Below, one piece after another: positions 23,558 through 33,277 of a stretch of 64,000 nt of DNA. The notes below the pieces were generated by a model, which worked only from the letters and a program-made list of their open reading frames with translations, was not told the DNA's origin and made no database searches. The stretch comes from Allocoleopsis franciscana PCC 7113 (GTDB taxonomy: Bacteria > Cyanobacteriota > Cyanobacteriia > Cyanobacteriales > Coleofasciculaceae): contig NC_019738.1 of assembly GCF_000317515.1 (NCBI RefSeq), positions 4,676,001 through 4,740,000 on the forward strand. The letters are read 5' to 3'. Position 1 is the first letter of the stretch, and each line of letters opens with the position of its first letter. Position numbers and translations under genes: made by a program.

Positions 23558-25228
23558 TTAGTCTGAGGAGCATGAATGAACCTCTAATTCTAAAGCTGAG
23601 GTAGACGCAACCGCCACGCGATCGCGCCCCAACTTTTTGGCGTGATATAAAGCCATATCTGCTGCCTGGATGATAGCCTCACCCGTCAAACCTTCCTCCG
23701 GAAAGCACGCCACCCCCAGGGAAATGGTAATCCGATTCAGGAGTTGATGATGATACTCAACCTGAAGTTGCTTCACTCCTTGTCGAAGTTGCTCAGCTCG
23801 GTGCTGAGTATCAGCTAAAGAGGCATCTGGCAAAATCAGAAGTAATTCCTCACCTCCATAGCGACAAGCAATATCTGAATTCCGGATATTGATTTGCAAA
23901 AAACTTGCTAATTCTCGTAAAACTTTATCCCCTGCATCATGCCCAAAGGTGTCGTTAAATTGCTTAAAGTGGTCAATATCAATCATAATGACACCCACAG
24001 ATTGCTCCTGACGATGAGCGCGGAAAATCTCGCGTTTCAGGGATTCTTCCATGTAACGTCGATTAAATAAACCCGTCAGGGGGTCGTGAATGCTCTCATG
24101 TTTTAAAGTTTCTCGGAGTTTTAAATTACTGATAGCCAGCGTTAGATGTTCTGCCACCGTAGCCGCTAATTTTTGTTTTGTATTCGTTAAGCGCCCTGGC
24201 TCTGGTGAACTTAAATAGAGTAGACCCAACACTTTTCCTTCTGTCATCATCGGGACACAAAGGGATTCATTGGGAGCAGGATCAGCCTGAATATGTTGGC
24301 ACTGTAATTTAGAATGAGTATGCTGCACAAAACGAGAGCGACGCCGTCGTAGTGCCCAACATTCTTTTAAAGAAAACTCAATTTTACTTTTGAGATCGAG
24401 ACCCCAAGTTGCTACCGCCTCTAGCTGATTTTGGGTTGTATCCAGCACAAATACTCCGCCCGAACTACCCAAAAAGATTGGCTGTACTAAGGTGGCTAGG
24501 GCGCTGTAGGCATCTTCAACGGTCACGCAAGTTTGTAAAAAATCACTCATTTTGCCCAACCGCGCCATCTCTTGATTGCGTTGTTCTAGTTCGTCCACCC
24601 AACGAATCAGCTTCTCGTTAGCTTGTTGCAATTCGTCTTCACTCCGGCGCAGTGCTGCTTCGGCTCGCCTGCGCTCAATTAATTCTTCTCTTAACAGTGC
24701 ATTTGATTCACACAATTGAACCGTTCTCTCTTGCACTCGTTTTCCTAATTCTTCATGAGATTGACGTAGAGCCTCCTGTACAATTTTGCGGTCTGTAATG
24801 TCACGGCAGCTATAAAGTCGGGTTCCGCCCTGAATTTCTACACGTTTCACGTTAATTAGGATCGTGTGGCTTCTACCAGCTTTATCCCTAATCGTCCATT
24901 CAAGATTACAGATTTCTCTGGAGTTATTGAATTTATCAATCTCAAAAAAATCATTTCCTAACAGATTGGTAATATTCCCTAATTCTTGGGCTTCCTGGGA
25001 AGAATAACCAAAAATACATTTTATATTGGGGCAAATATAAGTAAATGCCCCAGTCTCATCGGTAATCAGAACCGTATCAGAAAGATTATTCAAAATGAGT
25101 CGGTGGAGTTTTTCGGATTCCCGTAGCTTGGCTTCAACTGGGCAAAATTTTTCCTGAATACTCATCATTTGAGTTTTTTTAGAACAGCTTAATTTTGATG
25201 ATAGGTGCAGTTCAGTATATTTTCCCAT
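23558..25228 (-). CDS. PAS-GAF-GGDEF diguanylate cyclase
   Basis: The 556-residue protein has PAS near residues 38-150 (LHRLILNNLSDTVLITDETG, ending SCRDITDRK), a coiled coil with REELIERRRAEAALRR about 150-220, a GAF domain about 225-375 (LCVPMMTEGKVLGLLYLSSP), and C-terminal GGDEF. The GGDEF signature is HDPLTGLFNRRYMEE, then IDIDHFKQFNDTFGHDAGD, with active site RYGGEELLL at about 455-462. The inhibitory site RNSD lies exactly five residues before GGEEL, so product feedback by c-di-GMP is expected. No EAL domain. The protein should be cytoplasmic and make c-di-GMP; its place next to a cellulose-synthase-like gene suggests local control of polysaccharide output. Confidence 0.9.
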   Translation of the reverse strand: MGKYTELHLSSKLSCSKKTQMMSIQEKFCPVEAKLRESEKLHRLILNNLSDTVLITDETGAFTYICPNIKCIFGYSSQEAQELGNITNLLGNDFFEIDKFNNSREICNLEWTIRDKAGRSHTILINVKRVEIQGGTRLYSCRDITDRKIVQEALRQSHEELGKRVQERTVQLCESNALLREELIERRRAEAALRRSEDELQQANEKLIRWVDELEQRNQEMARLGKMSDFLQTCVTVEDAYSALATLVQPIFLGSSGGVFVLDTTQNQLEAVATWGLDLKSKIEFSLKECWALRRRRSRFVQHTHSKLQCQHIQADPAPNESLCVPMMTEGKVLGLLYLSSPEPGRLTNTKQKLAATVAEHLTLAISNLKLRETLKHESIHDPLTGLFNRRYMEESLKREIFRAHRQEQSVGVIMIDIDHFKQFNDTFGHDAGDKVLRELASFLQINIRNSDIACRYGGEELLLILPDASLADTQHRAEQLRQGVKQLQVEYHHQLLNRITISLGVACFPEEGLTGEAIIQAADMALYHAKKLGRDRVAVASTSALELEVHSCSSD

Positions 25229-25300
25229 TTGTTCGTTCGGTAAAGCTTAAATCTTCTCCAATGCTTTTTTTATAGCTATCTAAATCCTCATAATCAAAGC

Positions 25301-25344
25301 CAAAAAGAAAACATCCCCCTCGCGATTCATTTCTGATGAGGGGG
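25301..25344 (-). terminator. Terminator-like hairpin downstream of 25444-25800
   Basis: CCCCCTC (25315-25321) and GAGGGGG (25338-25344) form a seven-pair stem; read on the reverse strand it is followed by ATGTTTTCTTTTT. A second inverted repeat (GAATTGA-CTC/GAGTCAATTC, 25357-25391) lies between it and the gene. Confidence 0.6.
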
Positions 25345-25443
25345 CGGGAATTTTGATTGAATTGAACTCAACGTCTATGAGTCAATTCAATTCCTTACGC
25401 TTCGGTCAAACTTGCTCAGTAAAGTGTAAGACATTACCTGCCC

Positions 25444-25800
25444 TTAGCCAAACCAGTGGGAAGGCGTAGAGCAAGAGTCAACTTCTTCAGTTGTGGTTCG
25501 ACTGACACATTCAGATTTTTGCTGGATGATATAAGCGATTTCCTGACGGATTAGATTTTGAATATGTATCTTGTCCTCTAGAGACAGTTGCAAATGATCA
25601 GAGCTACTGGCTGCTTTTTCTTTTTGCTCTCCACTAGGATGCCAATTCGATAACTGGCTCAGGACACGAGTGTTCAAATGACGGCGGAGTTCTGGATTAT
25701 GCAAGGCTTTTTGATAGGGATAATCCGGATAAGTTTCTAATAGTTGGTTTAGAAGTTCATCAATCACCGACAACATACGATCATCAATTATTTTTGACAT
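25444..25800 (-). CDS. Hypothetical protein, small helical
   Basis: I choose ATG 25798-25800 (MSKIIDDRMLSVIDELLNQL, 118 residues) because the sequence just before it, GGAGGCAGCA, is a near-perfect ribosome binding site; the ATG at 25812 would place that site inside the coding region. The protein is predicted largely helical and polar (ELLNQLLETYPDYPYQKALH, then LEDKIHIQNLIRQEIAYIIQ), with a Ser/Thr-rich tail ending STPSHWFG. No domain, signal or membrane segment recognised. It lies upstream of and co-directional with the GGDEF gene, but a terminator and 215 bp separate them. Confidence 0.65.
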   Translation of the reverse strand: MSKIIDDRMLSVIDELLNQLLETYPDYPYQKALHNPELRRHLNTRVLSQLSNWHPSGEQKEKAASSSDHLQLSLEDKIHIQNLIRQEIAYIIQQKSECVSRTTTEEVDSCSTPSHWFG

Positions 25801-26421
25801 TGCTGCCTCCATTTAGGAAGGATGTGAATTCTTGAAAACCAAGGATTTTTCTTAGGTCAATAAATGGTATTAAAAAAAACTAAAAGGCAGGCTCAAGTCC
25901 TGCAAGCTTTTGGTTCATTAAGTGCCAGATCTAAAGACCTTCACGCCCTAATCTTGTTAAAGCTTGTAAAGGCTTTTAACGTTAACTTTATCTCGTTTAA
26001 TTATCTCTTACGTAGAAAGTAATACATTGATAAATTTACAAATTTTTAAATTAAAAATTATGAGGACACTTTTAAATAAATGGCATTGAATTCGTCAGGT
26101 AAGACGAATGGCACTGATACAAGGGACGATCGCAAAACTCTCTCTTCAAGCTAGGGTGAGAATCGGTGCTACGTTGCCATCCACGCCTGAGGAATACTCC
26201 GACAAAGCATCAAAAATGCTCAGGATTTACTCGTAAATCGCTAACCCGGTACAGGTATGGCAGGGTTGTCCAGACAAGATTGGGGAACGGCATAGAGGAT
26301 GGATTGGGGTCGAGTCTGAACTAGGAGGATGAACGGCTATCACAGTACGATGAAGATTAGCGAACCCATTTCCAACAACTGCATCCAGCGAGTGAATAAT
26401 TTTCGACCCCTCCAAACCATA
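25801..26421. other. Intergenic, 620 bp, AT-rich
   Basis: The central part (25980-26090) is strongly AT-rich and may carry promoters for the divergent genes. A reverse frame at 26227-26415 and the 5' extension of the nuclease frame to 26329 are not convincing. AGGAGG directly precedes the ATG at 26329 without spacing and so does not support that start. Confidence 0.4.
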
Positions 26422-26997
26422 ATGTCCTTTCGACTGATACCCAAATCTTTTCTATGGCTGAGCGCCACTATCCTAATTATTACTTTAGGAGGATGCGAAG
26501 CTCTTCAGAACTTATTGGGAGGAAGTAGCTATCCCGTAAAACGAGTGTCTGATGGAGACACAATCACCGTCACCGACTCCTCTGGCAAAAACATCAGTGT
26601 GCGCTTCGCCTGTGTAGATGCACCGGAAGTTCCTCATAAGGTAGAGGAGAGGAAAAGCAGAAAATTGGTGGATAAAAGCCAATTTAAGTGGGGAGAAAAA
26701 GCTCAGCAGCGAGTGCAACAGTTGGTCAAACAAGGTGGCGATCGCGTCAAATTGACGGTCACGGATACAGACCAATATGGACGTAAAATCAGTGAAGTTC
26801 GTCTCACCGATGGCACTTTTATTCAGCAGGTTTTAGTAACTGAAGGACTCGCGCAAGTCTATCGACCATACTTAAAAAACTGCCCCAGTGCAGCCATTAT
26901 AGATGCGGCAGAAGCCGATGCTAAGAAGCGACGTGTGGGAGTTTGGAGTGATAAAAAATATGTCTCTGCTTGGGAGTGGCGGCGCAACAATAAGTAA
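26422..26997 (+). CDS. Thermonuclease-like (SNase) lipoprotein
   Basis: From ATG 26422 (MSFRLIPKSFLWLSATILII) the protein has 191 residues. A signal with lipobox LGGC (Cys about residue 24) predicts a lipid-anchored, surface or periplasmic protein. The SNase fold follows: VKRVSDGDTITVTD, VRFACVDAPEVPH, KLTVTDTDQYGRKISEVRL and LVTEGLAQVYRPYLKNC. Conserved DGDT, the catalytic Arg in VRF, and the DxYGR block are present, so calcium-dependent cleavage of DNA or RNA is likely. A longer frame from ATG 26329 would bury the signal. Similar lipoproteins are common in cyanobacteria, with possible roles in nutrient recovery or competence control. Confidence 0.85.
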   Translation: MSFRLIPKSFLWLSATILIITLGGCEALQNLLGGSSYPVKRVSDGDTITVTDSSGKNISVRFACVDAPEVPHKVEERKSRKLVDKSQFKWGEKAQQRVQQLVKQGGDRVKLTVTDTDQYGRKISEVRLTDGTFIQQVLVTEGLAQVYRPYLKNCPSAAIIDAAEADAKKRRVGVWSDKKYVSAWEWRRNNK

Positions 26998-27086
26998 GAG
27001 GTTGAAGGTTGAAAGTTATAAGATTAAAAATTTTAACGTTCAGACTGACCACTGTACCCGAATTGAGGCTCATGCTGCATCGATAT

Positions 27087-30000
27087 TCATTGACAACGTT
27101 GTTGATAAATTTGAGCTACCTTATCTCTTGGGTTTAGGCGTAAACACTCAGAAAACAATTGTTTAGCTTTCCTGAAGTGACGGGAATTATAGTTATGCAA
27201 GGCTTCTATAAATATTTGGAAAGTAGTTAGCTTTCCTTCTCTTACTTCTGGTGGATCAGCGTCAAAGACTTCATAAACAGCTACCACTTCTGATTTTCCC
27301 TTAACTTTAACGCGATCAATAGGACGAATAGCATAGACAGGTTCGTTCAATTGTAAAAAAGTTTGGTGAGTAATTAACAACGATACCCCATAATTTTTTG
27401 TTAGATTTTCCACACGCGAGGCTAAATTCACGGCATCACTAATCACCGTACCATCCATCCGATTGTATCCTCCCACCGTTCCTAGCATTAAAGAACCTGT
27501 ATTGATGCCAATTCCAATTTGGATCGGCATATAACCCGATTTCATTCGTTGTTGATTATATTCCGTAAGGCGGTGTAGCATAGAAATTCCCGCTTTGAGT
27601 GCATTATCTGCCTCACCGCTAAACAGCGCCATAATTGCATCGCCAATGTATTTATCAATAAATCCTTGATGCTCAATAATGGCGGGTTCCATGCGAGAGA
27701 GATAAGCATTAATAAATTTAAAATTATCTTGAGGAGTCATCCTTTCTGACAGAGTCGTGAAGTCACGAATATCAGAAAACAATACCGACATTTCCTGCTG
27801 TACGGCATCCCCTAACTGGACATCAATAATACTTTCTTTATCTAACAATTGGAGAAATTGACGAGGCACAAAACGGGAAAAAGATTGATTGAGTTGAAAC
27901 AGCTTAGCTGTAAACTTTTCCCGTTCTATTTCAGCTTTTTTCCGCTCGGTAATATCTTGTAAGGCGACAATTGCATAAGCAATATTCCCTTTCTCATCAT
28001 AGATTGGGGTACCCCAAGTTTCTATAGGAATAATTTTATCTTCTCGATGAATTTCTATATCATTAATTCTCACACTCTCACCTTTTAAGGCTCTTACAGC
28101 AGGTAATTTTTCTGTAGGGTATTCTTGAGCGGTTCCTGCTTTATAAACGTGATGAATTTTGGAGATCTCTTCTATTGTAGTTTCCGGGATAACACCTTTA
28201 CCAAATAACTGATAAGTGATCCGATTAGAGTAGCAGGGTTTGCCAGTGGTATCGAACACGGCTACACCCACGGGTACACCTTCTAGAAATTGGTTCAACC
28301 GACTTTCACTGGCTCGTACCTCTGTATACAGTTTGGCATTTTCGATCGAAATAGCAGCTTGAGACGATAAGAGTTTTAATAGTGCCAATCGTTCTGGAGT
28401 AAAAGCACCTGTGGTGAGGTTATTTTCTAAATAAACAATACTGATAAGTTTCCCTTGGTTAATCAGAGGTACACACAAAATCGATTTAGGCTGATGCGCT
28501 TTGATATAGGGATCGAGAGTAAATTGGCCCTCATGGGTGGCATCATTTAGAAGTACGCTTTCTTGAGTTCTGGCAACATAATTGATAATAGTCGATGAAA
28601 CCATCACACTGTTTTCAACGGGAAGTGACTGCAACACAGTCACTTGATTAAGACCTACATCACCAGAGGCTTCAATTAATCGTTTACCTTCAGTTTCTAG
28701 TATCAATAATCCTTTTTGAGCACCAGCATTTTCGATGAGTATTTTCATTAAGGAAGCAAGTAATTTATCTAGTATAATTTCACCGGAAATAGCTTGAGAG
28801 GCTTTCATAACAGAAGCCAAATCCAAAGATTCGATGGATCTGCTACTCGTTGAAATACTTGTCGTTTTTGTAATAGTGTTTTTCCGCCGATTAGCTATTA
28901 CTGATTTACTGATTAACTGAGGGTATCTTTTTTCTAAGTCCTTAACTTTCGCTAAAGCTTGCCAACAACTGTACCCATAGTAAGCTTTAGTCATATAAGT
29001 TTGAGCAATTTCCTCCATCCCACAGTCTAAATAAAACTCTGCTGCTAACTCATAAGCTAAGGCTTCTTCTTGAATGTACCCGTTCTTTCGAGCGCTTTGA
29101 ATTGCTTGTTTATAAAGCTCTGCGGCTTGCCATTTTTTCCCAAGCACTTTTGCTTTTTCCGCTTCTACCAGTTCGTATTTATGCTGGAAGTTACATGGAG
29201 CATGTTTTGCCCAATGTTTCATTAGTTTTTGATTGGTTGATACGAGCTGAATTCCTTTTCTTTGTTCTTTTTTGGTAAACTGAGGATAGTGAGATAACAA
29301 GACTAAAGAATAATAAAAATTGTGTACGCTATATTTAAATAATCCAACACTCCCTTCTTTGTATCTTTCAGCTAATCTAGCATTCTCTAGAGCTTCATCT
29401 TTATTTTTAAATAAATAACAAAGTAAAGTTTTAGCTAAATATACAGAGAAAATAAATAAAACTGTATTATCTCGCCTGAAAATTGGTAACATTTCAGTTT
29501 CATTAAAACATTCACCAATCAAACTGTATTGTTCCAGGTTGGGGTCAAGTAGCTTTAATCCGAGCTGTCTCCATATATTGATATAATGAGAAGAGAAATC
29601 CTGATTAATTTTTTCAATTAGGTCACCATACTGACTAAATTTTTGTTCCAAAAATTCTAAATTTTCTCCACTAAAAAATAGGTGGATGCAATATTCGGCG
29701 GATGCATAACCCGCATATTCTACCTCTCCAGTTTCTAGTCCGGCTTGAACCGTTTCTTGCAAAGGAATGATTGTTTCCCTGAGAGGCTCTTTCCAAAATC
29801 TGACATGGGAGTTAAAAACCTGGAAAACTTTACTTTTAAGTTCTCTGGCATCAAATTGTTCTAAGATTCTTAAGGAAAGTTGACCGAATCGATAGCCAGA
29901 ATCCAGAGTTTTTGGAGAATTACACAGCATTAATCCATAAAGACCATAAGCATAAGCTGCCCACGGCGAGTTACCATATTCAATACATAAATTCACCATC

Positions 30001-32909
30001 TTTAAGGCAACCAGAGGTAGCAAAGCTGGATTCACGTTATAAGCAGGAGCAGCAAGATTCATTAAAATTCGCATTGCAGCTATTTTATGGGAATCTATTA
30101 AAAATGGTAAAGTCTTTAAATCTGCAATTGGCTTACCCAGAAGTTGTAATTTTGTCCAAAACTGTGCTGACCAAAAATTTAGCTTGTTCGGATGATGAGG
30201 TAAGGAAACTCCTAGCATTTTTATAACTTGTAATCCGGTCTGTAACGCTTCTTGGAGTTTATTTTGCGAAATCTCAGACTGGATTTCAATTTCATAAACT
30301 CTGACTTTTTCTAACAATGTCTTAGCCTGGTGCTTCACAACAGCAGAAAGCATTGCAGAGCGTTCATAATTCGTGTTCAAATATTCAACTTCTACAGCTT
30401 CAATGTGCAAATCGAGTGCTAATTCATACTGGGTTTCCCAGCTATTGTCTGGCAATAGTTTGAATCCTGCATTCAGATACTTGATTGCTACTCCATAAGC
30501 TGTCGCTGCTTTGGCTCTTTGGCCTGCCCTTAAATTTAATTTAGCGATTTTATCTCGCTCTTCTGGCTTGGTAATCATCTCAATACCCATATTGAAATGA
30601 TCGACGATTTTAAATATCTTCTCTGATAAACCATCTGGCGCAGCATTTTGCAATAGCAGGCGGCCAATTTGTAAATGTATGATTTTTTTATCTTCTTCAT
30701 TAATTAAAGCATAGGCGGCTTGTTGTATTCGGTCATGGGAAAACTTATATTTTTGAATCAAAAGTTGAGAATCCAACTGTGATATAGCTAGAATTAATTC
30801 GGATTGAATAGCTGGAATGAGTTCAAAAGAAACTTGTAAAGTTGATTTTTCACAAATAATAGAAAGGGTCTTCAAGTCAAATTCAAAACCTACACAAGCT
30901 GCTAATCGTAAAACTTGCTGTGTAAATTCAGGCAACTTTTTTAACTTGCCAAGCATTAATTCAAGTACATTATCCGTGATACTAATTGCCTGAATTTGTT
31001 CAATATCCCAACTCCATGGTGAATTTTGAGGATGATTAATGTTAGACTCAAATTCTGAAGTAGCAGGTAAGTTAAACCTGATTAAGTTTTCTGCGTACAA
31101 TGTTTTCAGAAATTCATTGCTAAAAAAAGGATTGCCGCCAGTTTTCCGAAGTACTAGTTCCGCTAATGATTTTACCGAGCTAAGGTCGCTGTGTAACGTG
31201 TCGGCAATCAGGTCGGTAATATGTTTGAGTTCTAAAGGTGCTAAGGTAATTTGGTTGATAATCGCTCCTTGTTGACGCATTTCTTCAAGAGCGATCGCTA
31301 AGGGATGGATAGAATTGACTTCATTATCTCGATACGCTCCAATAAAAAATAAGTGTTGTGATTTTTTAAAAGTGGGCATCTCCCCTGTTGTGCCTGTTAC
31401 CCCTTCTGTCATCATCAGTTTGATCAACTTTAGTGTTGCGGAATCAGCCCACTGGAGATCATCGATAAATATAACTAAAGGATGCTTTTTGGAACCAAAA
31501 ACTTTAATAAAGTTTTGAAAAACTAAATTAAAACGATTCTGTGACTCAGTAGCACCTAAAGTGGGGACGGGTGATTGAGAACCAACAATCAGTTCAACCT
31601 CAGGAATCACATCAATAATTACCTGTCCATTAGCACCAAAAGCTTGTAATAACTTGTCTCGCCATTGCTGAAGCTCAGCTTCACTTTCTGTTAACACTTG
31701 GCGGACTAATTCAGTCAAGGATTGAATTACTGCGCTGTAGGGAACATCCCGCTGAAACGGGTCAAATTTACCTCGGATGAAATAACCCCGTTTTTGAGTT
31801 ATCGGTTTATACAATTCTTGGACTAATACGGATTTACCAATCCCGGAATAACCCGCGACTAGCATCATTTCAATATGAGATTTTTCCGGGGACACTTGAG
31901 AAACCAAAGCTTCAGATTTCTCTTTTTCTACCTCGATTTCCCCAGTCGCAACTCGCTCAAAAGCTCTCAGTAAAACTTCAACTTCTCGTTCTCGACCATA
32001 AAGTTTTTGAGGAATCTGAAACCGAGAAGAAATATCAGCACTCGCGAGCAGAAAAGTTGATATCTTTCCTGTGTGTTGTAATTGATGCCAACACTCGGCT
32101 AAATCCCTGTGAATTCCCCAAGCACTTTGATAGCGTTCCTCTGCTGTCTTCGCCATCAATTTCATCACGATATCGGAAATTATTTTAGGGATATCTGGCT
32201 CAAGAACATGGGGAGGTACAGGCTGTTTCGCAATATGACAATGGACTAACTCTAGAGCCTCCTCTGTCTGGAAAGGAAGCTGATGAGTCAATAGTTCATA
32301 AAAGGTGACTCCAAGGGAATAAAAATCCGTGCGGTAATCTAGGGAACGGTTCATTCTTCCGGTTTGCTCCGGAGAAATATAAGCCAAGGTTCCTTCTAAC
32401 AGTTGAGGACTGGTGAGGCTGGGGTTTTCCCGTGCTAAAACCGTAGAAATGCCAAAATCAATCAGTTTAACTTGTCCGGTTTGAGGGTTAAAAACGAGAT
32501 TCGAGGGATTAATATCTTTATGAATAATATTGTGATGATGAACTTGTCCTAAACTTTGAGTAATTTGCAGGGCAATGGGTAGAAATTCTGATAAGGAGAA
32601 GGGTTTTTGAGAGAGCCATCTCTTCAAGGATTCCCCGCCAAAATCCTCTAACAGTATGACAAGGGTATTTTGATAGTTTTGTAAGTCGTAGACTTTCACT
32701 ACCCCCTCTAGGTTGAGCTGACGAGTGATTTCATATTCCCGTTGATAGCGGCTCAGGTCGTCAGGCGTGGGATAATCTTGTTTGAGCATTTTCAAGATAA
32801 TCGGTTGCCCATCCGATTCTCGGAACCCTCGATAAACCAATGAGTTGACACTTTCATAAATTTGTGATTTAAATGTAATACCTGTAATATCGACAGTAAT
32901 ACGATTCAT
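27087..32909 (-). CDS. Giant serine/threonine kinase - AAA/ATPase - GAF - PAS - adenylate cyclase
   Basis: The 1940-residue signalling protein has, in order: a protein kinase domain (10-275; Lys40, HKDINPSN at 130-137, DFG at 151-153), an AAA/STAND-type ATPase (GYSGIGKS Walker A at 353-360; VIFIDDLQWAD Walker B), a long TPR-like helical region, GAF (about 1330-1480; ILCVPLINQGKLISIVYLEN), PAS (about 1500-1610) and a class III cyclase near residues 1700-1890. The cyclase keeps both metal-binding Asp (VLFSDIRDFT, DKYIGDAIMALF), the Lys of FIDKYIGD and the Asp in ISDAVNLASR, expected for ATP rather than GTP. It likely integrates several signals into phosphorylation and cAMP. The kinase catalytic loop has Asn where Lys is usual; I recall that as common in this family. 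Confidence 0.9.
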   Translation of the reverse strand: MNRITVDITGITFKSQIYESVNSLVYRGFRESDGQPIILKMLKQDYPTPDDLSRYQREYEITRQLNLEGVVKVYDLQNYQNTLVILLEDFGGESLKRWLSQKPFSLSEFLPIALQITQSLGQVHHHNIIHKDINPSNLVFNPQTGQVKLIDFGISTVLARENPSLTSPQLLEGTLAYISPEQTGRMNRSLDYRTDFYSLGVTFYELLTHQLPFQTEEALELVHCHIAKQPVPPHVLEPDIPKIISDIVMKLMAKTAEERYQSAWGIHRDLAECWHQLQHTGKISTFLLASADISSRFQIPQKLYGREREVEVLLRAFERVATGEIEVEKEKSEALVSQVSPEKSHIEMMLVAGYSGIGKSVLVQELYKPITQKRGYFIRGKFDPFQRDVPYSAVIQSLTELVRQVLTESEAELQQWRDKLLQAFGANGQVIIDVIPEVELIVGSQSPVPTLGATESQNRFNLVFQNFIKVFGSKKHPLVIFIDDLQWADSATLKLIKLMMTEGVTGTTGEMPTFKKSQHLFFIGAYRDNEVNSIHPLAIALEEMRQQGAIINQITLAPLELKHITDLIADTLHSDLSSVKSLAELVLRKTGGNPFFSNEFLKTLYAENLIRFNLPATSEFESNINHPQNSPWSWDIEQIQAISITDNVLELMLGKLKKLPEFTQQVLRLAACVGFEFDLKTLSIICEKSTLQVSFELIPAIQSELILAISQLDSQLLIQKYKFSHDRIQQAAYALINEEDKKIIHLQIGRLLLQNAAPDGLSEKIFKIVDHFNMGIEMITKPEERDKIAKLNLRAGQRAKAATAYGVAIKYLNAGFKLLPDNSWETQYELALDLHIEAVEVEYLNTNYERSAMLSAVVKHQAKTLLEKVRVYEIEIQSEISQNKLQEALQTGLQVIKMLGVSLPHHPNKLNFWSAQFWTKLQLLGKPIADLKTLPFLIDSHKIAAMRILMNLAAPAYNVNPALLPLVALKMVNLCIEYGNSPWAAYAYGLYGLMLCNSPKTLDSGYRFGQLSLRILEQFDARELKSKVFQVFNSHVRFWKEPLRETIIPLQETVQAGLETGEVEYAGYASAEYCIHLFFSGENLEFLEQKFSQYGDLIEKINQDFSSHYINIWRQLGLKLLDPNLEQYSLIGECFNETEMLPIFRRDNTVLFIFSVYLAKTLLCYLFKNKDEALENARLAERYKEGSVGLFKYSVHNFYYSLVLLSHYPQFTKKEQRKGIQLVSTNQKLMKHWAKHAPCNFQHKYELVEAEKAKVLGKKWQAAELYKQAIQSARKNGYIQEEALAYELAAEFYLDCGMEEIAQTYMTKAYYGYSCWQALAKVKDLEKRYPQLISKSVIANRRKNTITKTTSISTSSRSIESLDLASVMKASQAISGEIILDKLLASLMKILIENAGAQKGLLILETEGKRLIEASGDVGLNQVTVLQSLPVENSVMVSSTIINYVARTQESVLLNDATHEGQFTLDPYIKAHQPKSILCVPLINQGKLISIVYLENNLTTGAFTPERLALLKLLSSQAAISIENAKLYTEVRASESRLNQFLEGVPVGVAVFDTTGKPCYSNRITYQLFGKGVIPETTIEEISKIHHVYKAGTAQEYPTEKLPAVRALKGESVRINDIEIHREDKIIPIETWGTPIYDEKGNIAYAIVALQDITERKKAEIEREKFTAKLFQLNQSFSRFVPRQFLQLLDKESIIDVQLGDAVQQEMSVLFSDIRDFTTLSERMTPQDNFKFINAYLSRMEPAIIEHQGFIDKYIGDAIMALFSGEADNALKAGISMLHRLTEYNQQRMKSGYMPIQIGIGINTGSLMLGTVGGYNRMDGTVISDAVNLASRVENLTKNYGVSLLITHQTFLQLNEPVYAIRPIDRVKVKGKSEVVAVYEVFDADPPEVREGKLTTFQIFIEALHNYNSRHFRKAKQLFSECLRLNPRDKVAQIYQQRCQ

Positions 32910-33277
32910 GTTCGGCTAAGATTTTTAGATGGTGAAACCTTACCAACCTATTTGCTGTTGAGGTTGACGGAATTAGCATCACTGAAACTACGCCTAGCCA
33001 TCTGCTCCCAAAGTCTTGGGTTCAGTGCTTCCCCTGTGGCGCTATACCTGTACCAAAACTAGTTGTTTTCTAAATTCCTCCTGAAATCTACCTCCTTCTG
33101 GGCTGACTATAGGACAGTTTAACCTTGCACCTGAATGCAAGTACAGGCTGGTGTAACGCCAAAGGTGAGGGGATTGTTTTTATCCGTCCATTCAATCTAC
33201 AGCTCTGGCATGACTTTCCTGGTATAGTCCAGAATATAATCGAAAAAAAGCGATCGCGCTCAATCCATTTTCTTGAG
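32910..33277. other. Intergenic between the two giant kinase genes, 368 bp
   Basis: Both flanking genes run on the reverse strand, so this holds the promoter of the 1940-residue protein and the 3' end environment of its upstream paralogue. It includes a HIP1 site (GCGATCGCG near 33250). No hairpin terminator clearly seen. Confidence 0.4.
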
